Positions 20,936-29,989 of a stretch of 64,000 nt of DNA are shown here, piece after piece. The notes beneath the pieces were generated by a model. That model was given only the letters and a program-made list of their open reading frames with translations, made no database searches and had not been told where the DNA came from. Positions within the stretch are counted from its first letter, which is position 1, and each line of letters opens with the position of its first letter. The DNA lies in contig JADGOB010000002.1 of NCBI GenBank assembly GCA_017883185.1, positions 32,332 to 96,331 of the forward strand, written 5' to 3'. The translations under genes and the position numbers were made by a program. This DNA is from Acidobacteriota bacterium (GTDB lineage: Bacteria > Acidobacteriota > Vicinamibacteria > Vicinamibacterales > Fen-181).

Positions 20936-21751
20936 TCACATCGGCGGCTGGTGCTCGCGCATCCAGGCCAGGCAGCCCAGGATCTCCACCTGCAGTTCTT
21001 TCCGGCGGTCGGTGAACCGGTGATTGCTCGCGTTGATCAGCACGAGCCTCTTCGGGTTGCGCGCCACCTTCTCGAACAGCCGGTAGTCGGCCTCGGCGAC
21101 GTACTCGTCCTTCATCGACTGGATCATACAGAGCGGCAGCGGCGCGATCGCCGGCACGAACTCCCTGGCCCTGAACATCGGTTCGTCCGAGTCCTTCCTG
21201 GTGATCCAGCTGGTGAAGTCGGTCCAGCGCCAGCCGAGCTCCGCCGTCGGCGGCAGCCCCATGGTCATCACGCCGTTCACCCATGACCGGTTCTGCGCGC
21301 CGGCGCCCGCCAACACGGCCAGCGCCGCGCCCTCGGACACCCCCGAGACAAAAACGGGCGGCGTGATCAGTTTCCGGGCCATCAGAAAATGAAACAAGCT
21401 GCTGTAGTCCCCTCCCGGTTCGCTCGTGGTCAACGTCGTCTTCCCAGACGTGAACGCGCCCAGGTACTGCCGGACGTTGATGCCGACGACCGTGTAGCCC
21501 TTGTTCGACAGATATTCCGACATGTCCACGGCCAGCCCCACCCAGCCGACGTCGCCGCTGCCCATGAGGATGGTGCCGAGCGGTTGCGCCAGCGTGGCCT
21601 TGTACACCGAAATCGTGAGGGTCTGGCCGCGAAGACGGAACTCGATCCGCTGCTCGGCGGTTGCCTGGGCGGGCTGTGCGGATGTCATCACGAAGCCCAC
21701 GGCCAGCGTGCACGCAAAGAAGAGAACGCAGGATGATTTCATAGCGGACAT
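20936..21751 (-). CDS. AcvB/VirJ-like periplasmic alpha/beta hydrolase
   Basis: Signal peptide, GSGDVGW...YTVVGINVRQYL, GVSEG nucleophile elbow, C-terminal NHRFTDRR; VirJ-like architecture. Confidence 0.75.
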   Translation of the reverse strand: MSAMKSSCVLFFACTLAVGFVMTSAQPAQATAEQRIEFRLRGQTLTISVYKATLAQPLGTILMGSGDVGWVGLAVDMSEYLSNKGYTVVGINVRQYLGAFTSGKTTLTTSEPGGDYSSLFHFLMARKLITPPVFVSGVSEGAALAVLAGAGAQNRSWVNGVMTMGLPPTAELGWRWTDFTSWITRKDSDEPMFRAREFVPAIAPLPLCMIQSMKDEYVAEADYRLFEKVARNPKRLVLINASNHRFTDRRKELQVEILGCLAWMREHQPPM

Positions 21752-21756
21752 TCGTG

Positions 21757-22605
21757 TCAGCGATCAGGCGGCGTGCCGGATGCCGGCGGCATCCCGGAAA
21801 TCCAGGCCAGCGAGCCGGCCATCCGCTCGAAGAGCGCCTCGCGGGCGTCGGTGAAGCTGTGATCGCGCGACTGGATGGCGAACAACCGTCGGAGGGCCGT
21901 GTCCGGTCCGAACAACCCCCGCGCGGCGTCCGCCGGCAGGTAGTTGTCACCAGTGGACTGGATCACGACGAGCGGAAGCGACTGGAGCCGGTCCAGGTGC
22001 TCGTAGGTCTGAAATTCGACCACTTCGCGCCTCGGCATATCGCTCGGCGACTTGCCGAACTTCACCCGGTACTGCCGGACGTATTCCTCTTCCTTGGTGA
22101 GGGCGACGGCCAGCACACCCGCCAGTTCCCCGCTGAGCTCCGGCCGGCCGGCGGCCACCACCGCGAGGCCCGCCCCGCGTGACATGCCGACCAGGATCGT
22201 ACGCGTACCGGTCGGCAGGCTCAAGATGGCTTTCGCGAACTCAATCAATTGCTGGTAGTCGCGCGCCAGGCGTCCTGGCGTGGTAGTACCGGACACGAAT
22301 CCCAGGTGCTTGAGATAGCTCGGCGCGCTGAACCCGGCGACCGGGTATCCCCACCGGATCATGCGCCGGTAGCTCTCCACATCCTTTCCCCGCCATCCAC
22401 CGTCGCCGGTCGCATAGAGCAGCAGCGGCGTGCCGGGTTGCAGTTGCGCCGGACGGGCGAGGTGCAGGTCCAGCGGGTGATCGTAGAACGTGATGCTCCG
22501 CTGGAACTCGATCGGCTTCTGAGGCGGAGGCACCGCAGCCCGGTGCACGCAGCCACAGACCGCCAGCACCACAAGCCACGCGACGACGACCACGAGGTTT
22601 CGCAT
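21757..22605 (-). CDS. AcvB/VirJ-like lipoprotein alpha/beta hydrolase (paralogue of neighbour)
   Basis: Lipobox-like AVCGC, ATGDGGWRGKDVESYRRMIRWGYPVAGFSAPSYL, GMSRG elbow, DHSFTDAREAL. Confidence 0.75.
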   Translation of the reverse strand: MRNLVVVVAWLVVLAVCGCVHRAAVPPPQKPIEFQRSITFYDHPLDLHLARPAQLQPGTPLLLYATGDGGWRGKDVESYRRMIRWGYPVAGFSAPSYLKHLGFVSGTTTPGRLARDYQQLIEFAKAILSLPTGTRTILVGMSRGAGLAVVAAGRPELSGELAGVLAVALTKEEEYVRQYRVKFGKSPSDMPRREVVEFQTYEHLDRLQSLPLVVIQSTGDNYLPADAARGLFGPDTALRRLFAIQSRDHSFTDAREALFERMAGSLAWISGMPPASGTPPDR

Positions 22606-22805
22606 CGAGTCATCCTACCCTGCGCTCAACGATCAACCCTGGTCCACCCGCTGCGTGTCGGCGGGCGGACCCATCACCGGCGGGACGCCGTCCGAGCTGG
22701 TCTTCCCCATCCCGCATCCCCTCCGCGCGGCGAGGCCTGGCCCGCGCGGATCGTCACGGAGTCGCCGCCGGCGACTGCGATTCGCGCCCTTTGGCAGGAT
22801 TCTCT

Positions 22806-24506
22806 TCAGCGAGCCGGTGCAGCCTTGCGGGGGGGACGCTCTGACGCGACGCGGTCGAAGAAGTCGCAGATGTCGCGCGACGCTCCGCTGCGCGACTGAA
22901 ACTCGTCGCCAAGCTCGAGCGACAGATCGGTCCGGAATCGGTAGCGTGGCCACGCGGGCGCGCCCTCGCCATTGGGGTCACCCGTTGTCGCGAAGCGGGT
23001 CCAGCAAGCCATCATCGCTTGCGACAACGTCCGATCATCGTCGTGCGGTTCCGAAGCGACCGGTCGGCTGCCGCGCGACAGCGTGCCGAAGACAAACGGG
23101 ATCTCCGAGCCGTGGAAGGCACCGAGACGCGCGGCCGGCATGCCCGTGCGAACGCGCGTGAACGAATACAGGTAGGCGGGCGCGCCAAGGTCGGCCATCG
23201 CGCGGGCCAGGCGCCGCGCCGGCGCGACGAACGCCGAGTAGCCGACGACCTTTGACAGCGCCGGCTTCACCTCGGCATCGCGCGAAACAGGAAACCGCGC
23301 CAGCACCTCGTCGGCCCGGTCGCGGAACGACGAACGGACAAATCGGCGGTAGGTATCGACGTCGAGTCCCTGTAGCGGCGCCACGAAGATCGCGCCCTCG
23401 TCGGCGTTCGATCCGAGGAGCACCGGTACCTTCAGCTGCTGCTTCTTCTCGAGAAGCACCGATGGCTTCTCCCTGATCAGCCACCGGTCGACGATCGGAC
23501 CGAACGTGATGCCCTCGCCGAAGAACACCGGCGCGGGACGAGACGCATTCAGGATGTCGTCCACGCTCCGCGAGCGCAGCGCGGCCAGAACATCGTCCTC
23601 CCGGTCGCAGCCCAGGCGACGGCCGATCAACTCGCCGACTTCCTCCATCGACTCCTCGCCGGCCGGCGCGTCGCGCAGATACCGGGTGACGCCGTAAGGC
23701 GAGCCGCTCTGAAGGATCGCCGCGTGGAAGAGGCCCCGCGCCTGCTCGGAGACCAGCAGGCATCCGATGCTGACGGCTCCCGCCGACTCGCCGAACACCG
23801 TGACGCGGTCGGGGCTGCCGCCGAACCCGCGAATGTTGGCCTTCACCCAGCGCAGCGCCGCAAGCTGGTCGAGCAGGCCATAGTTGCCGGACGCGTCATG
23901 GCCCGACTCCTTCGTGAGGAGCGGGTGCGCAAAGAAGCCGAACGGGCCGAGGCGATAGTTGATCGTCACGACAACGGCGCCGCGCCGGGCCAGGGCTTCG
24001 CCGTCGTAGGCGGGGAGCGACCCGGCCCCCTGCGTGAAAGCACCGCCGTGAATCCACACCAGCACCGGAACCCGGCGGCTGGTCGGGTTCACGGGCGCCC
24101 AGACATTCAGAGAGAGGCAGTCCTCGCTCGTCTTTCCGATCCGATCGCCAAACACCTGCCGTTCGACCTGCGGACAGGACGGACCGAATTCCACCACCTG
24201 CCTCACGCCGGTCCACGGCGTTACGGGCTGCGGAGGCCGCCAGCGCAGGTTGCCGACCGGCGCGGCGGCAAAGGGGATCCCCTTGTAGACCTGTACCTGT
24301 CCGCCAACGACCGTCGTTCCCGCGACAAGCCCAGCCTCGGTCTTGACCGGGCGCGTCAACTTCGGAGCGGGCAGGGCGACAGGCACCCCAGACAAGGCGA
24401 GGGACGGGAACCCGAGGCAGACAAGGGCCGCCCCGATGATCGTCAGCAGGAGGCGGCCGCCCGTGGTCGAACGCCGACCGCAACAGGAAGAGAGTGGCAG
24501 TGACAT
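22806..24506 (-). CDS. Carboxylesterase/lipase family protein (type-B esterase)
   Basis: EDCLSLNVWAPV, WIHGGAFTQGAG, FGESAGAVS motifs. Confidence 0.93.
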   Translation of the reverse strand: MSLPLSSCCGRRSTTGGRLLLTIIGAALVCLGFPSLALSGVPVALPAPKLTRPVKTEAGLVAGTTVVGGQVQVYKGIPFAAAPVGNLRWRPPQPVTPWTGVRQVVEFGPSCPQVERQVFGDRIGKTSEDCLSLNVWAPVNPTSRRVPVLVWIHGGAFTQGAGSLPAYDGEALARRGAVVVTINYRLGPFGFFAHPLLTKESGHDASGNYGLLDQLAALRWVKANIRGFGGSPDRVTVFGESAGAVSIGCLLVSEQARGLFHAAILQSGSPYGVTRYLRDAPAGEESMEEVGELIGRRLGCDREDDVLAALRSRSVDDILNASRPAPVFFGEGITFGPIVDRWLIREKPSVLLEKKQQLKVPVLLGSNADEGAIFVAPLQGLDVDTYRRFVRSSFRDRADEVLARFPVSRDAEVKPALSKVVGYSAFVAPARRLARAMADLGAPAYLYSFTRVRTGMPAARLGAFHGSEIPFVFGTLSRGSRPVASEPHDDDRTLSQAMMACWTRFATTGDPNGEGAPAWPRYRFRTDLSLELGDEFQSRSGASRDICDFFDRVASERPPRKAAPAR

Positions 24507-24579
24507 CAGCTTCGCGAACTGCGCGGGATCACCTGGGTATCAGGTCAACCCGGTGAGACATTATAGCGGCCGGGAAACG

Positions 24580-24668
24580 GCCGCGCTGCGCCAACTCGAC
24601 GGCCACGGTCGAACCGATGCGCCTCCCCCGGCCAACAGGACGACACGATCACGAAGCCCCATGATGAG
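24580..24668 (-). pseudogene. Possible SDR N-terminal remnant with frameshift
   Basis: Minus strand MGLRDRVVLLAGGGG in one frame, then IGSTVAVELAQRG in an adjacent frame; Rossmann N-terminus then truncated. Confidence 0.4.
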
Positions 24669-24723
24669 CTCCTCACCGGCCTGACCGCCCCGGCTGAAGA
24701 CCCACGCCACCTTCGCGCCACAC

Positions 24724-27201
24724 TCAGTCGCGGTCGCCGGCGGGTTTGACGAACGCCGCGCGGCGTGGCGGCGGCATCACCGCGTTCGCGCCTTTCACCG
24801 ACTTCCAGATCACCTCGTTCAACAGCAGGTCGGGCGCCCGGTCCGGCGCGCTGAAGTCCATCGCGGCTGATTCCGCCGCGCCAGGCGCTCTGGGCCCGTT
24901 CCTCTCATCGAGCGGAGCCCTGGCGGGCACCGCGGAATACGGCCTCAGATCCGGCAGCGCGACGAACGCCTTGTAGAGTGGCGTCGCCGCGGCATCGTAC
25001 TGACTCATCGGCGGCAGACCCAGAATCAGCTCGATGGTCCTCAGGACGCCTGACGTCGTGTACAGGGTGCTGTCCGCCGCTCCTCGCCGAACGAACGGGC
25101 TCGCGACGAGCAGGACCGACCGGTGCGCGTCCACGTGATCCGGCCCGTTCTGCGCGTCGTCCTCGAGCACGAAGATCGCCGACTCCTTCCAGAAGCGGCT
25201 GTGAGAAATGGCGTCGACGATGCGGCCGAGGGCGAGGTCGTTGTCGGCGACCATCGAGCGCGGTGTGGCCGAGCCGACCCGCGTGCCAGACGTGTGATCG
25301 CGCGGGAGGCGCATGATCGTCAGGCGAGGGAGGTTGCCCGACGCTTCGAACGCGCGGAACTCCTCGAGCCAGATATCGGCCCGAACCTGGTCCGTGATGT
25401 CCATGTCGAACGGCGGGAAGTCGGGGCTGATGGCACCCTGCAGACCTGGGACGGTGGGTTTCAGCGGCGATGTCTTGTCGCGGAAATCGTCGCCGTGCAG
25501 GACGAACTCGCCGTAGCTTCGCACGCCAAGGTTGGCGCGACGGCAGGCATCCCAGATGTAACCCTGAGAGGGAGCGGCCACGTTGCCGTAGGCGTTGCGC
25601 ATCTTGCCGCCGCCCTCGCTGAGGTAGGCGCCGCCCCGGCCCGCGTAGTTGGCCGGCCAGATCTTCTCGACGACGTCTGTCGCATACGCCGCGGTCGAGA
25701 ATGCGTGGCCATCGTAGCTCACCTCGGCATCGACGAAGAAGCTGTCGAACAGGACGAACTCTCGCGCAAGCGCGTGAGCATTGGGCGTGATGTCGGCACC
25801 AAACAGGCACAGTGCAGGGTCGCCATCTCCGCCCTTCAGGTCGCCGAGCACCTGGTCGTAGGTGCGATTCTCCCGGATGATGTAGAAGACGTACTTGATC
25901 GGCGACGGCTTCCCGACCTCCCTCGGAATCGACGAGGCGGCGGGTGCGCCCGCCGGCGCGAGGCGGGTGGCGTCGGAGTAGGGCGAAAGGCTCACGGCCT
26001 TCTTCGTCATCTGTGCGAGCGCGTCACCGCCTGGCAACGGCAGCACCGACAACGAGCCCTTCAGCAGGCCCCCGATGAACTGATCCGTCCGTCCCGTCAA
26101 GGGGCTCGGCCCACGGGGATTGGCCGCCGATGACAACCCCTTTCCGCTCAGCACGTACACCTGCCGGCCGTCCCGATCGAACCCGACCGCCGTGGGATAC
26201 CAGCCGGCCGGGATGAATCCTGACACCTGGCTCCGACCGCCGGTCGTGACATCGACCACCGCGACCGTGTTGTTGTCGGCGTTCGCGACCAGCAGGGTGC
26301 GGCCGTCGGGCGACAGCGCGAGAGCGTTCGGCGTGGTGCCGGCCGGCGCGTTCGGATACATCGCGACGCCGATCTGCTCCTTCGCGGTCATCGACTCCAG
26401 GTCGATCACCCACACGGCATTCGTGTTGGCGCACGCGACGAACAGTCGATCGCCCTTCTTCGACTGCACCATGGCGTTCGGGTGCTCGCCAACCGTCGCC
26501 TCACCGACCTGCTCGAGCGTGTCGGCATCGAAGGCCAGCACCCGGGCGCCGCCCCACAGCGAGACGAACAACCGCTTGCCGTCCTGCGACAGCAGGCAGG
26601 TGTAGGCCTCTGCGGGGAGCGGCACGGTCTTCGCGATCTCACCGGTGTCGAGATCGATCACCAGCAACTGCTGCTCGAGCGCGCGGATCGCGAGTACCCG
26701 CCTGCCGTCCGCCGAGACCGCGAGACCTCCGCCCAGCGCCGTCGCTGACCTGGGCAGCGCAAACGTGCGGGCGAGCTTCAGCGTTCCCGCCTCGTAGGCG
26801 AACTCCTGCACCTGGTCCTGGCCCGTCGAATACAGCCGCTTTCCGTCCGGGTGCCAGGCGAGGCCGAGCCACGCGTGCTCCACCGGCACCGTGGCCCTGA
26901 CGGAGAAAGCCTGCGTGTCGACGATGGTCAGCGACGGCTTGCTGTAGCCGTTGTTGGTGATGATCAGGTTGCGGCCGTCTGGCGACGCGACAAACGCCAG
27001 CGGCAGATCGCCCACCGGGAGGTGCCGTCCGGCGGGCGCGATCCGCCAGCCGTTGGGGAGCAGCGTCGTGGCCTGGTCGATCGGGCCCGGACGACGTGCG
27101 GCCTCCGCAGCCCGTTGCGCGGTGGGCACCATCCCGAAGTACCCCGAGAGAAACATGGAGGCGGTTATCAGGCCGGCAATCAGATTCTTCATCCTACTCA
27201 T
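24724..27201 (-). CDS. YVTN beta-propeller / alkaline-phosphatase-like phosphoesterase
   Basis: YncE-like repeats (SPDGRTLLVANADNNTVAVVDV), then IKYVFYIIRENRTYDQVLGDL and PRDHTSGTR phosphoesterase motifs. Confidence 0.88.
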   Translation of the reverse strand: MSRMKNLIAGLITASMFLSGYFGMVPTAQRAAEAARRPGPIDQATTLLPNGWRIAPAGRHLPVGDLPLAFVASPDGRNLIITNNGYSKPSLTIVDTQAFSVRATVPVEHAWLGLAWHPDGKRLYSTGQDQVQEFAYEAGTLKLARTFALPRSATALGGGLAVSADGRRVLAIRALEQQLLVIDLDTGEIAKTVPLPAEAYTCLLSQDGKRLFVSLWGGARVLAFDADTLEQVGEATVGEHPNAMVQSKKGDRLFVACANTNAVWVIDLESMTAKEQIGVAMYPNAPAGTTPNALALSPDGRTLLVANADNNTVAVVDVTTGGRSQVSGFIPAGWYPTAVGFDRDGRQVYVLSGKGLSSAANPRGPSPLTGRTDQFIGGLLKGSLSVLPLPGGDALAQMTKKAVSLSPYSDATRLAPAGAPAASSIPREVGKPSPIKYVFYIIRENRTYDQVLGDLKGGDGDPALCLFGADITPNAHALAREFVLFDSFFVDAEVSYDGHAFSTAAYATDVVEKIWPANYAGRGGAYLSEGGGKMRNAYGNVAAPSQGYIWDACRRANLGVRSYGEFVLHGDDFRDKTSPLKPTVPGLQGAISPDFPPFDMDITDQVRADIWLEEFRAFEASGNLPRLTIMRLPRDHTSGTRVGSATPRSMVADNDLALGRIVDAISHSRFWKESAIFVLEDDAQNGPDHVDAHRSVLLVASPFVRRGAADSTLYTTSGVLRTIELILGLPPMSQYDAAATPLYKAFVALPDLRPYSAVPARAPLDERNGPRAPGAAESAAMDFSAPDRAPDLLLNEVIWKSVKGANAVMPPPRRAAFVKPAGDRD

Positions 27202-27222
27202 CGTATAGTAGTGTCCGTGCAG

Positions 27223-29769
27223 ATGAACGCCCAAGACGATCGTCAATCGGTCCTCTTCGTCCGACTGGGGAACGGCCTGTTGTGGCTGCTCGGCCATGCC
27301 CCGAAGGTTCTCCCGGTCGTCGTCATCGGCCTCGTCGGCATCCTGTCGTGGAACGAGCTCAGCGCCATCCATCCGCGCGATGTGCGCGCCGCGCTGCACA
27401 GCCTCGACCCGTTCTGGCTGCTGATTGCCGCGCTTGCCACCCTCCTCAACATCGGCGTCATGGGGCTCTACGACGTCATCGTCTTCGAGCATACCCGTTC
27501 ACGCTGGCTCGAGCGATGGCGATACGGGGCCGTGTCGTTTGCCTGGAGCAACTTCCTGACCCTGGGCCCGCTGGCCGGCCCGGCGATCCGCTTCTGGCTC
27601 TACCGCCCGGCGGTCGACAAGCCCTCGGATCTCGAAGGCGGCGTCGTCTCGATCGCCACCGCATTCACGGCCGGACTCGGTGGGTGGACGGTCGCGGCAT
27701 GGCTGCTGCCCCATGCCGACAACCCGATCTGGGTCGGCATCCTCGTCACCGTCGCCTTCGTGACGACGCTCGCGGCCGTGCACATCGCTCGCGCCGTCTT
27801 CAACCGCATCGAGCGGCTGGCGACACCGACGGGGGGGGCCATCTCCGCGCTGCACCTGGCGCTCGTCGGCTGGCTCGACTGGCTGCTCGGCGCGTTCGCG
27901 TTCGCGACGTGCCTGCGGGCGACGGGCGTGGAGACGTCGGTCATCGAGTCGGTCCGGGTGTTCTTCTTCGGACAGGCGATCGGCCTCGCCAGTCTTGTTC
28001 CCGGCGGGTTTGGCAGTGCGGATGCGTTCTGGATCGCGCGCCTGCCGCTCGCGACCAGCGTGGCCACGGCCGCGCTTCTCGCCTACCGGCTGATTTACTA
28101 CGTGATTCCGTGGGCGATGGCATCGCTCCTGCTGCTCAGCTGGGCGACGCATCGCGCCACCAAGCGGCTGGAACTCGCCCGCCGGCTCCTGGCCGGCTTC
28201 GTCGGCGCCGCGGGGCTGCTGATCCTGCTGAGCGCGGCGTCGTTTTCGATTCGCTCGCGGTTTGCCCTCCTGAACGAATATGTGCCGCTGCCCGTCGTCG
28301 AAGTCTCGCACCTCGCGGCCGCCGCCACCGGGATCCTGCTGCTCGTCCTGGCGAGAGGTATGAGTCGCGGGTACCGGGCTGCTCTCAACTCGACGGTCGT
28401 CCTGCTGTTGATGGGGGTCGTGTTCTCGGTCCTCAAGGGCCTGGACTGGGAAGAGGCGGTCGTGCTGGCACTCGTTGCGCTGCTGGCGGCATCGCAGCGC
28501 CCGCTGTTCACACGCCGCGGCCGCGGCGACTGGGTCGAGTCCCGCGATGTTGGGGTCGCGTTCCTTGCGCTGCTGGTCTTCATCATCTTCGGCACGATCG
28601 CCTACCGCGTCCGGACGCCCACCGTCTCGGACATCGGGACCTTCCGCTCGGTGCAGTGGGCGGAGGTCGAACGGAATCGCTTTCTTCGATCAGCGACGAC
28701 CCTCATCCTCGTGATGTCGGCGGGCGCGGCCTACGTGCTGATGCGGGTGCCGGTGCGCTTCAGGAGGCTCGGCGACGAGGAGCTCACGCGCGCTCTCGAG
28801 ATGCACGCGGAGCTCGGCGGCGATACCAACGCCATGCTCGTGGCCAGCGGCGACAAGGATCTCTTCGTCGACCGCGATCGCGGGTTCTGTCTCTACAGGA
28901 CGATCGGCCCGTACCTCGTCGTGTTCTCCGATCCGGTCGTGCGCGCCCCGGCCGATCGCGGCGCCTTCCTGAACGCGCTGTTCGACCACGCCGGGAATCT
29001 CGATCGCCGGCCGGTCTTCTACCAGATCTCCCTCAACTGGATCCCGCCGCTGCACGACCGCGGTTACGCGTTCTTCAAACTGGGCGAGGAGGCACAGGTC
29101 TCGCTGGAGAGGTTCACGCTGGAGGGGCACGCGGGCAAGGAGTACCGGCAGTTCCTGCGGCGCGCCGAGCGGGACGGGGTCCGCTTCCGCGTCCTCCCTC
29201 CCTACGAAGTGGAGCGCGTGCTGCCGGAGCTCTCGGCCATCTCAGCGACTTGGCTCGAGAACAAGCGTGTCCGCGAACGCCAGTTCTCCATCGGCTTCTT
29301 CGACCCGGATTACCTCGAGCGTTTCCCGTGCGCGGTTGTCGAGGACAAATCGGGGCGCATCATCGCGTTCGCCAACATGCTGCTCGGGCCCAAGCGCGAG
29401 GAGCTCTCCATCGACCTGATGCGCCACCTGGACGATGCGCCGCGGGTGATGGACTTCATGTTCACGTCGCTGTTCCTCTACGGCAAGGAACGCGGATACC
29501 AGCGGTTCAACATGGGGATGGCGCCGCTCTCCAGCGTCGGCGAGATTCGCGGCGCCCACACGCGCGAGCGGCTGGCGAACCTGTTCTCCCAGCACGGTGA
29601 GACCTGGTACAACTTCCAGGGGCTCCGCCTCTACAAGGAGAAGTTCGGCCCGGAGTGGGTGCCGCGCTACATGGCCTACCAGAATGCGTGGGAGTGGCCG
29701 GTCGCGATCGCCCATGTCAGTGCGCTGATCGCCGGCGGCTGGGGACGGGTGCTGCGGGGACGGGAGTAA
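27223..29769 (+). CDS. mprF: Bifunctional lysylphosphatidylglycerol flippase/synthetase MprF-like
   Basis: N-terminal multi-TM flippase region; C-terminal DUF2156 catalytic region (YRTIGPYLVVFSDPV, KEYRQFLRRAERDG, YQRFNMGMAPLSSVG). Alternative GTG at 27211. Confidence 0.88.
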   Translation: MNAQDDRQSVLFVRLGNGLLWLLGHAPKVLPVVVIGLVGILSWNELSAIHPRDVRAALHSLDPFWLLIAALATLLNIGVMGLYDVIVFEHTRSRWLERWRYGAVSFAWSNFLTLGPLAGPAIRFWLYRPAVDKPSDLEGGVVSIATAFTAGLGGWTVAAWLLPHADNPIWVGILVTVAFVTTLAAVHIARAVFNRIERLATPTGGAISALHLALVGWLDWLLGAFAFATCLRATGVETSVIESVRVFFFGQAIGLASLVPGGFGSADAFWIARLPLATSVATAALLAYRLIYYVIPWAMASLLLLSWATHRATKRLELARRLLAGFVGAAGLLILLSAASFSIRSRFALLNEYVPLPVVEVSHLAAAATGILLLVLARGMSRGYRAALNSTVVLLLMGVVFSVLKGLDWEEAVVLALVALLAASQRPLFTRRGRGDWVESRDVGVAFLALLVFIIFGTIAYRVRTPTVSDIGTFRSVQWAEVERNRFLRSATTLILVMSAGAAYVLMRVPVRFRRLGDEELTRALEMHAELGGDTNAMLVASGDKDLFVDRDRGFCLYRTIGPYLVVFSDPVVRAPADRGAFLNALFDHAGNLDRRPVFYQISLNWIPPLHDRGYAFFKLGEEAQVSLERFTLEGHAGKEYRQFLRRAERDGVRFRVLPPYEVERVLPELSAISATWLENKRVRERQFSIGFFDPDYLERFPCAVVEDKSGRIIAFANMLLGPKREELSIDLMRHLDDAPRVMDFMFTSLFLYGKERGYQRFNMGMAPLSSVGEIRGAHTRERLANLFSQHGETWYNFQGLRLYKEKFGPEWVPRYMAYQNAWEWPVAIAHVSALIAGGWGRVLRGRE

Positions 29770-29989
29770 CGCTCAATCTCCTCGACGGGCGGAAGACCGG
29801 TGAACAGGCGGTCGCCACGTTCGGGCGGTGTTTCATGGCATCCCGGTGGGAGGTCGCTCGACAGTGTCGCGGCACTGTCCTTGTGCTCCTGCGCACCACA
29901 TGCTAGTATCGATTTTTTGGGCCTGCCCCCGATAACCTGCCCCCAACGCCTCATCATGCCCGTAACCCTCTCGAGGGAGAAAGAGCGAA

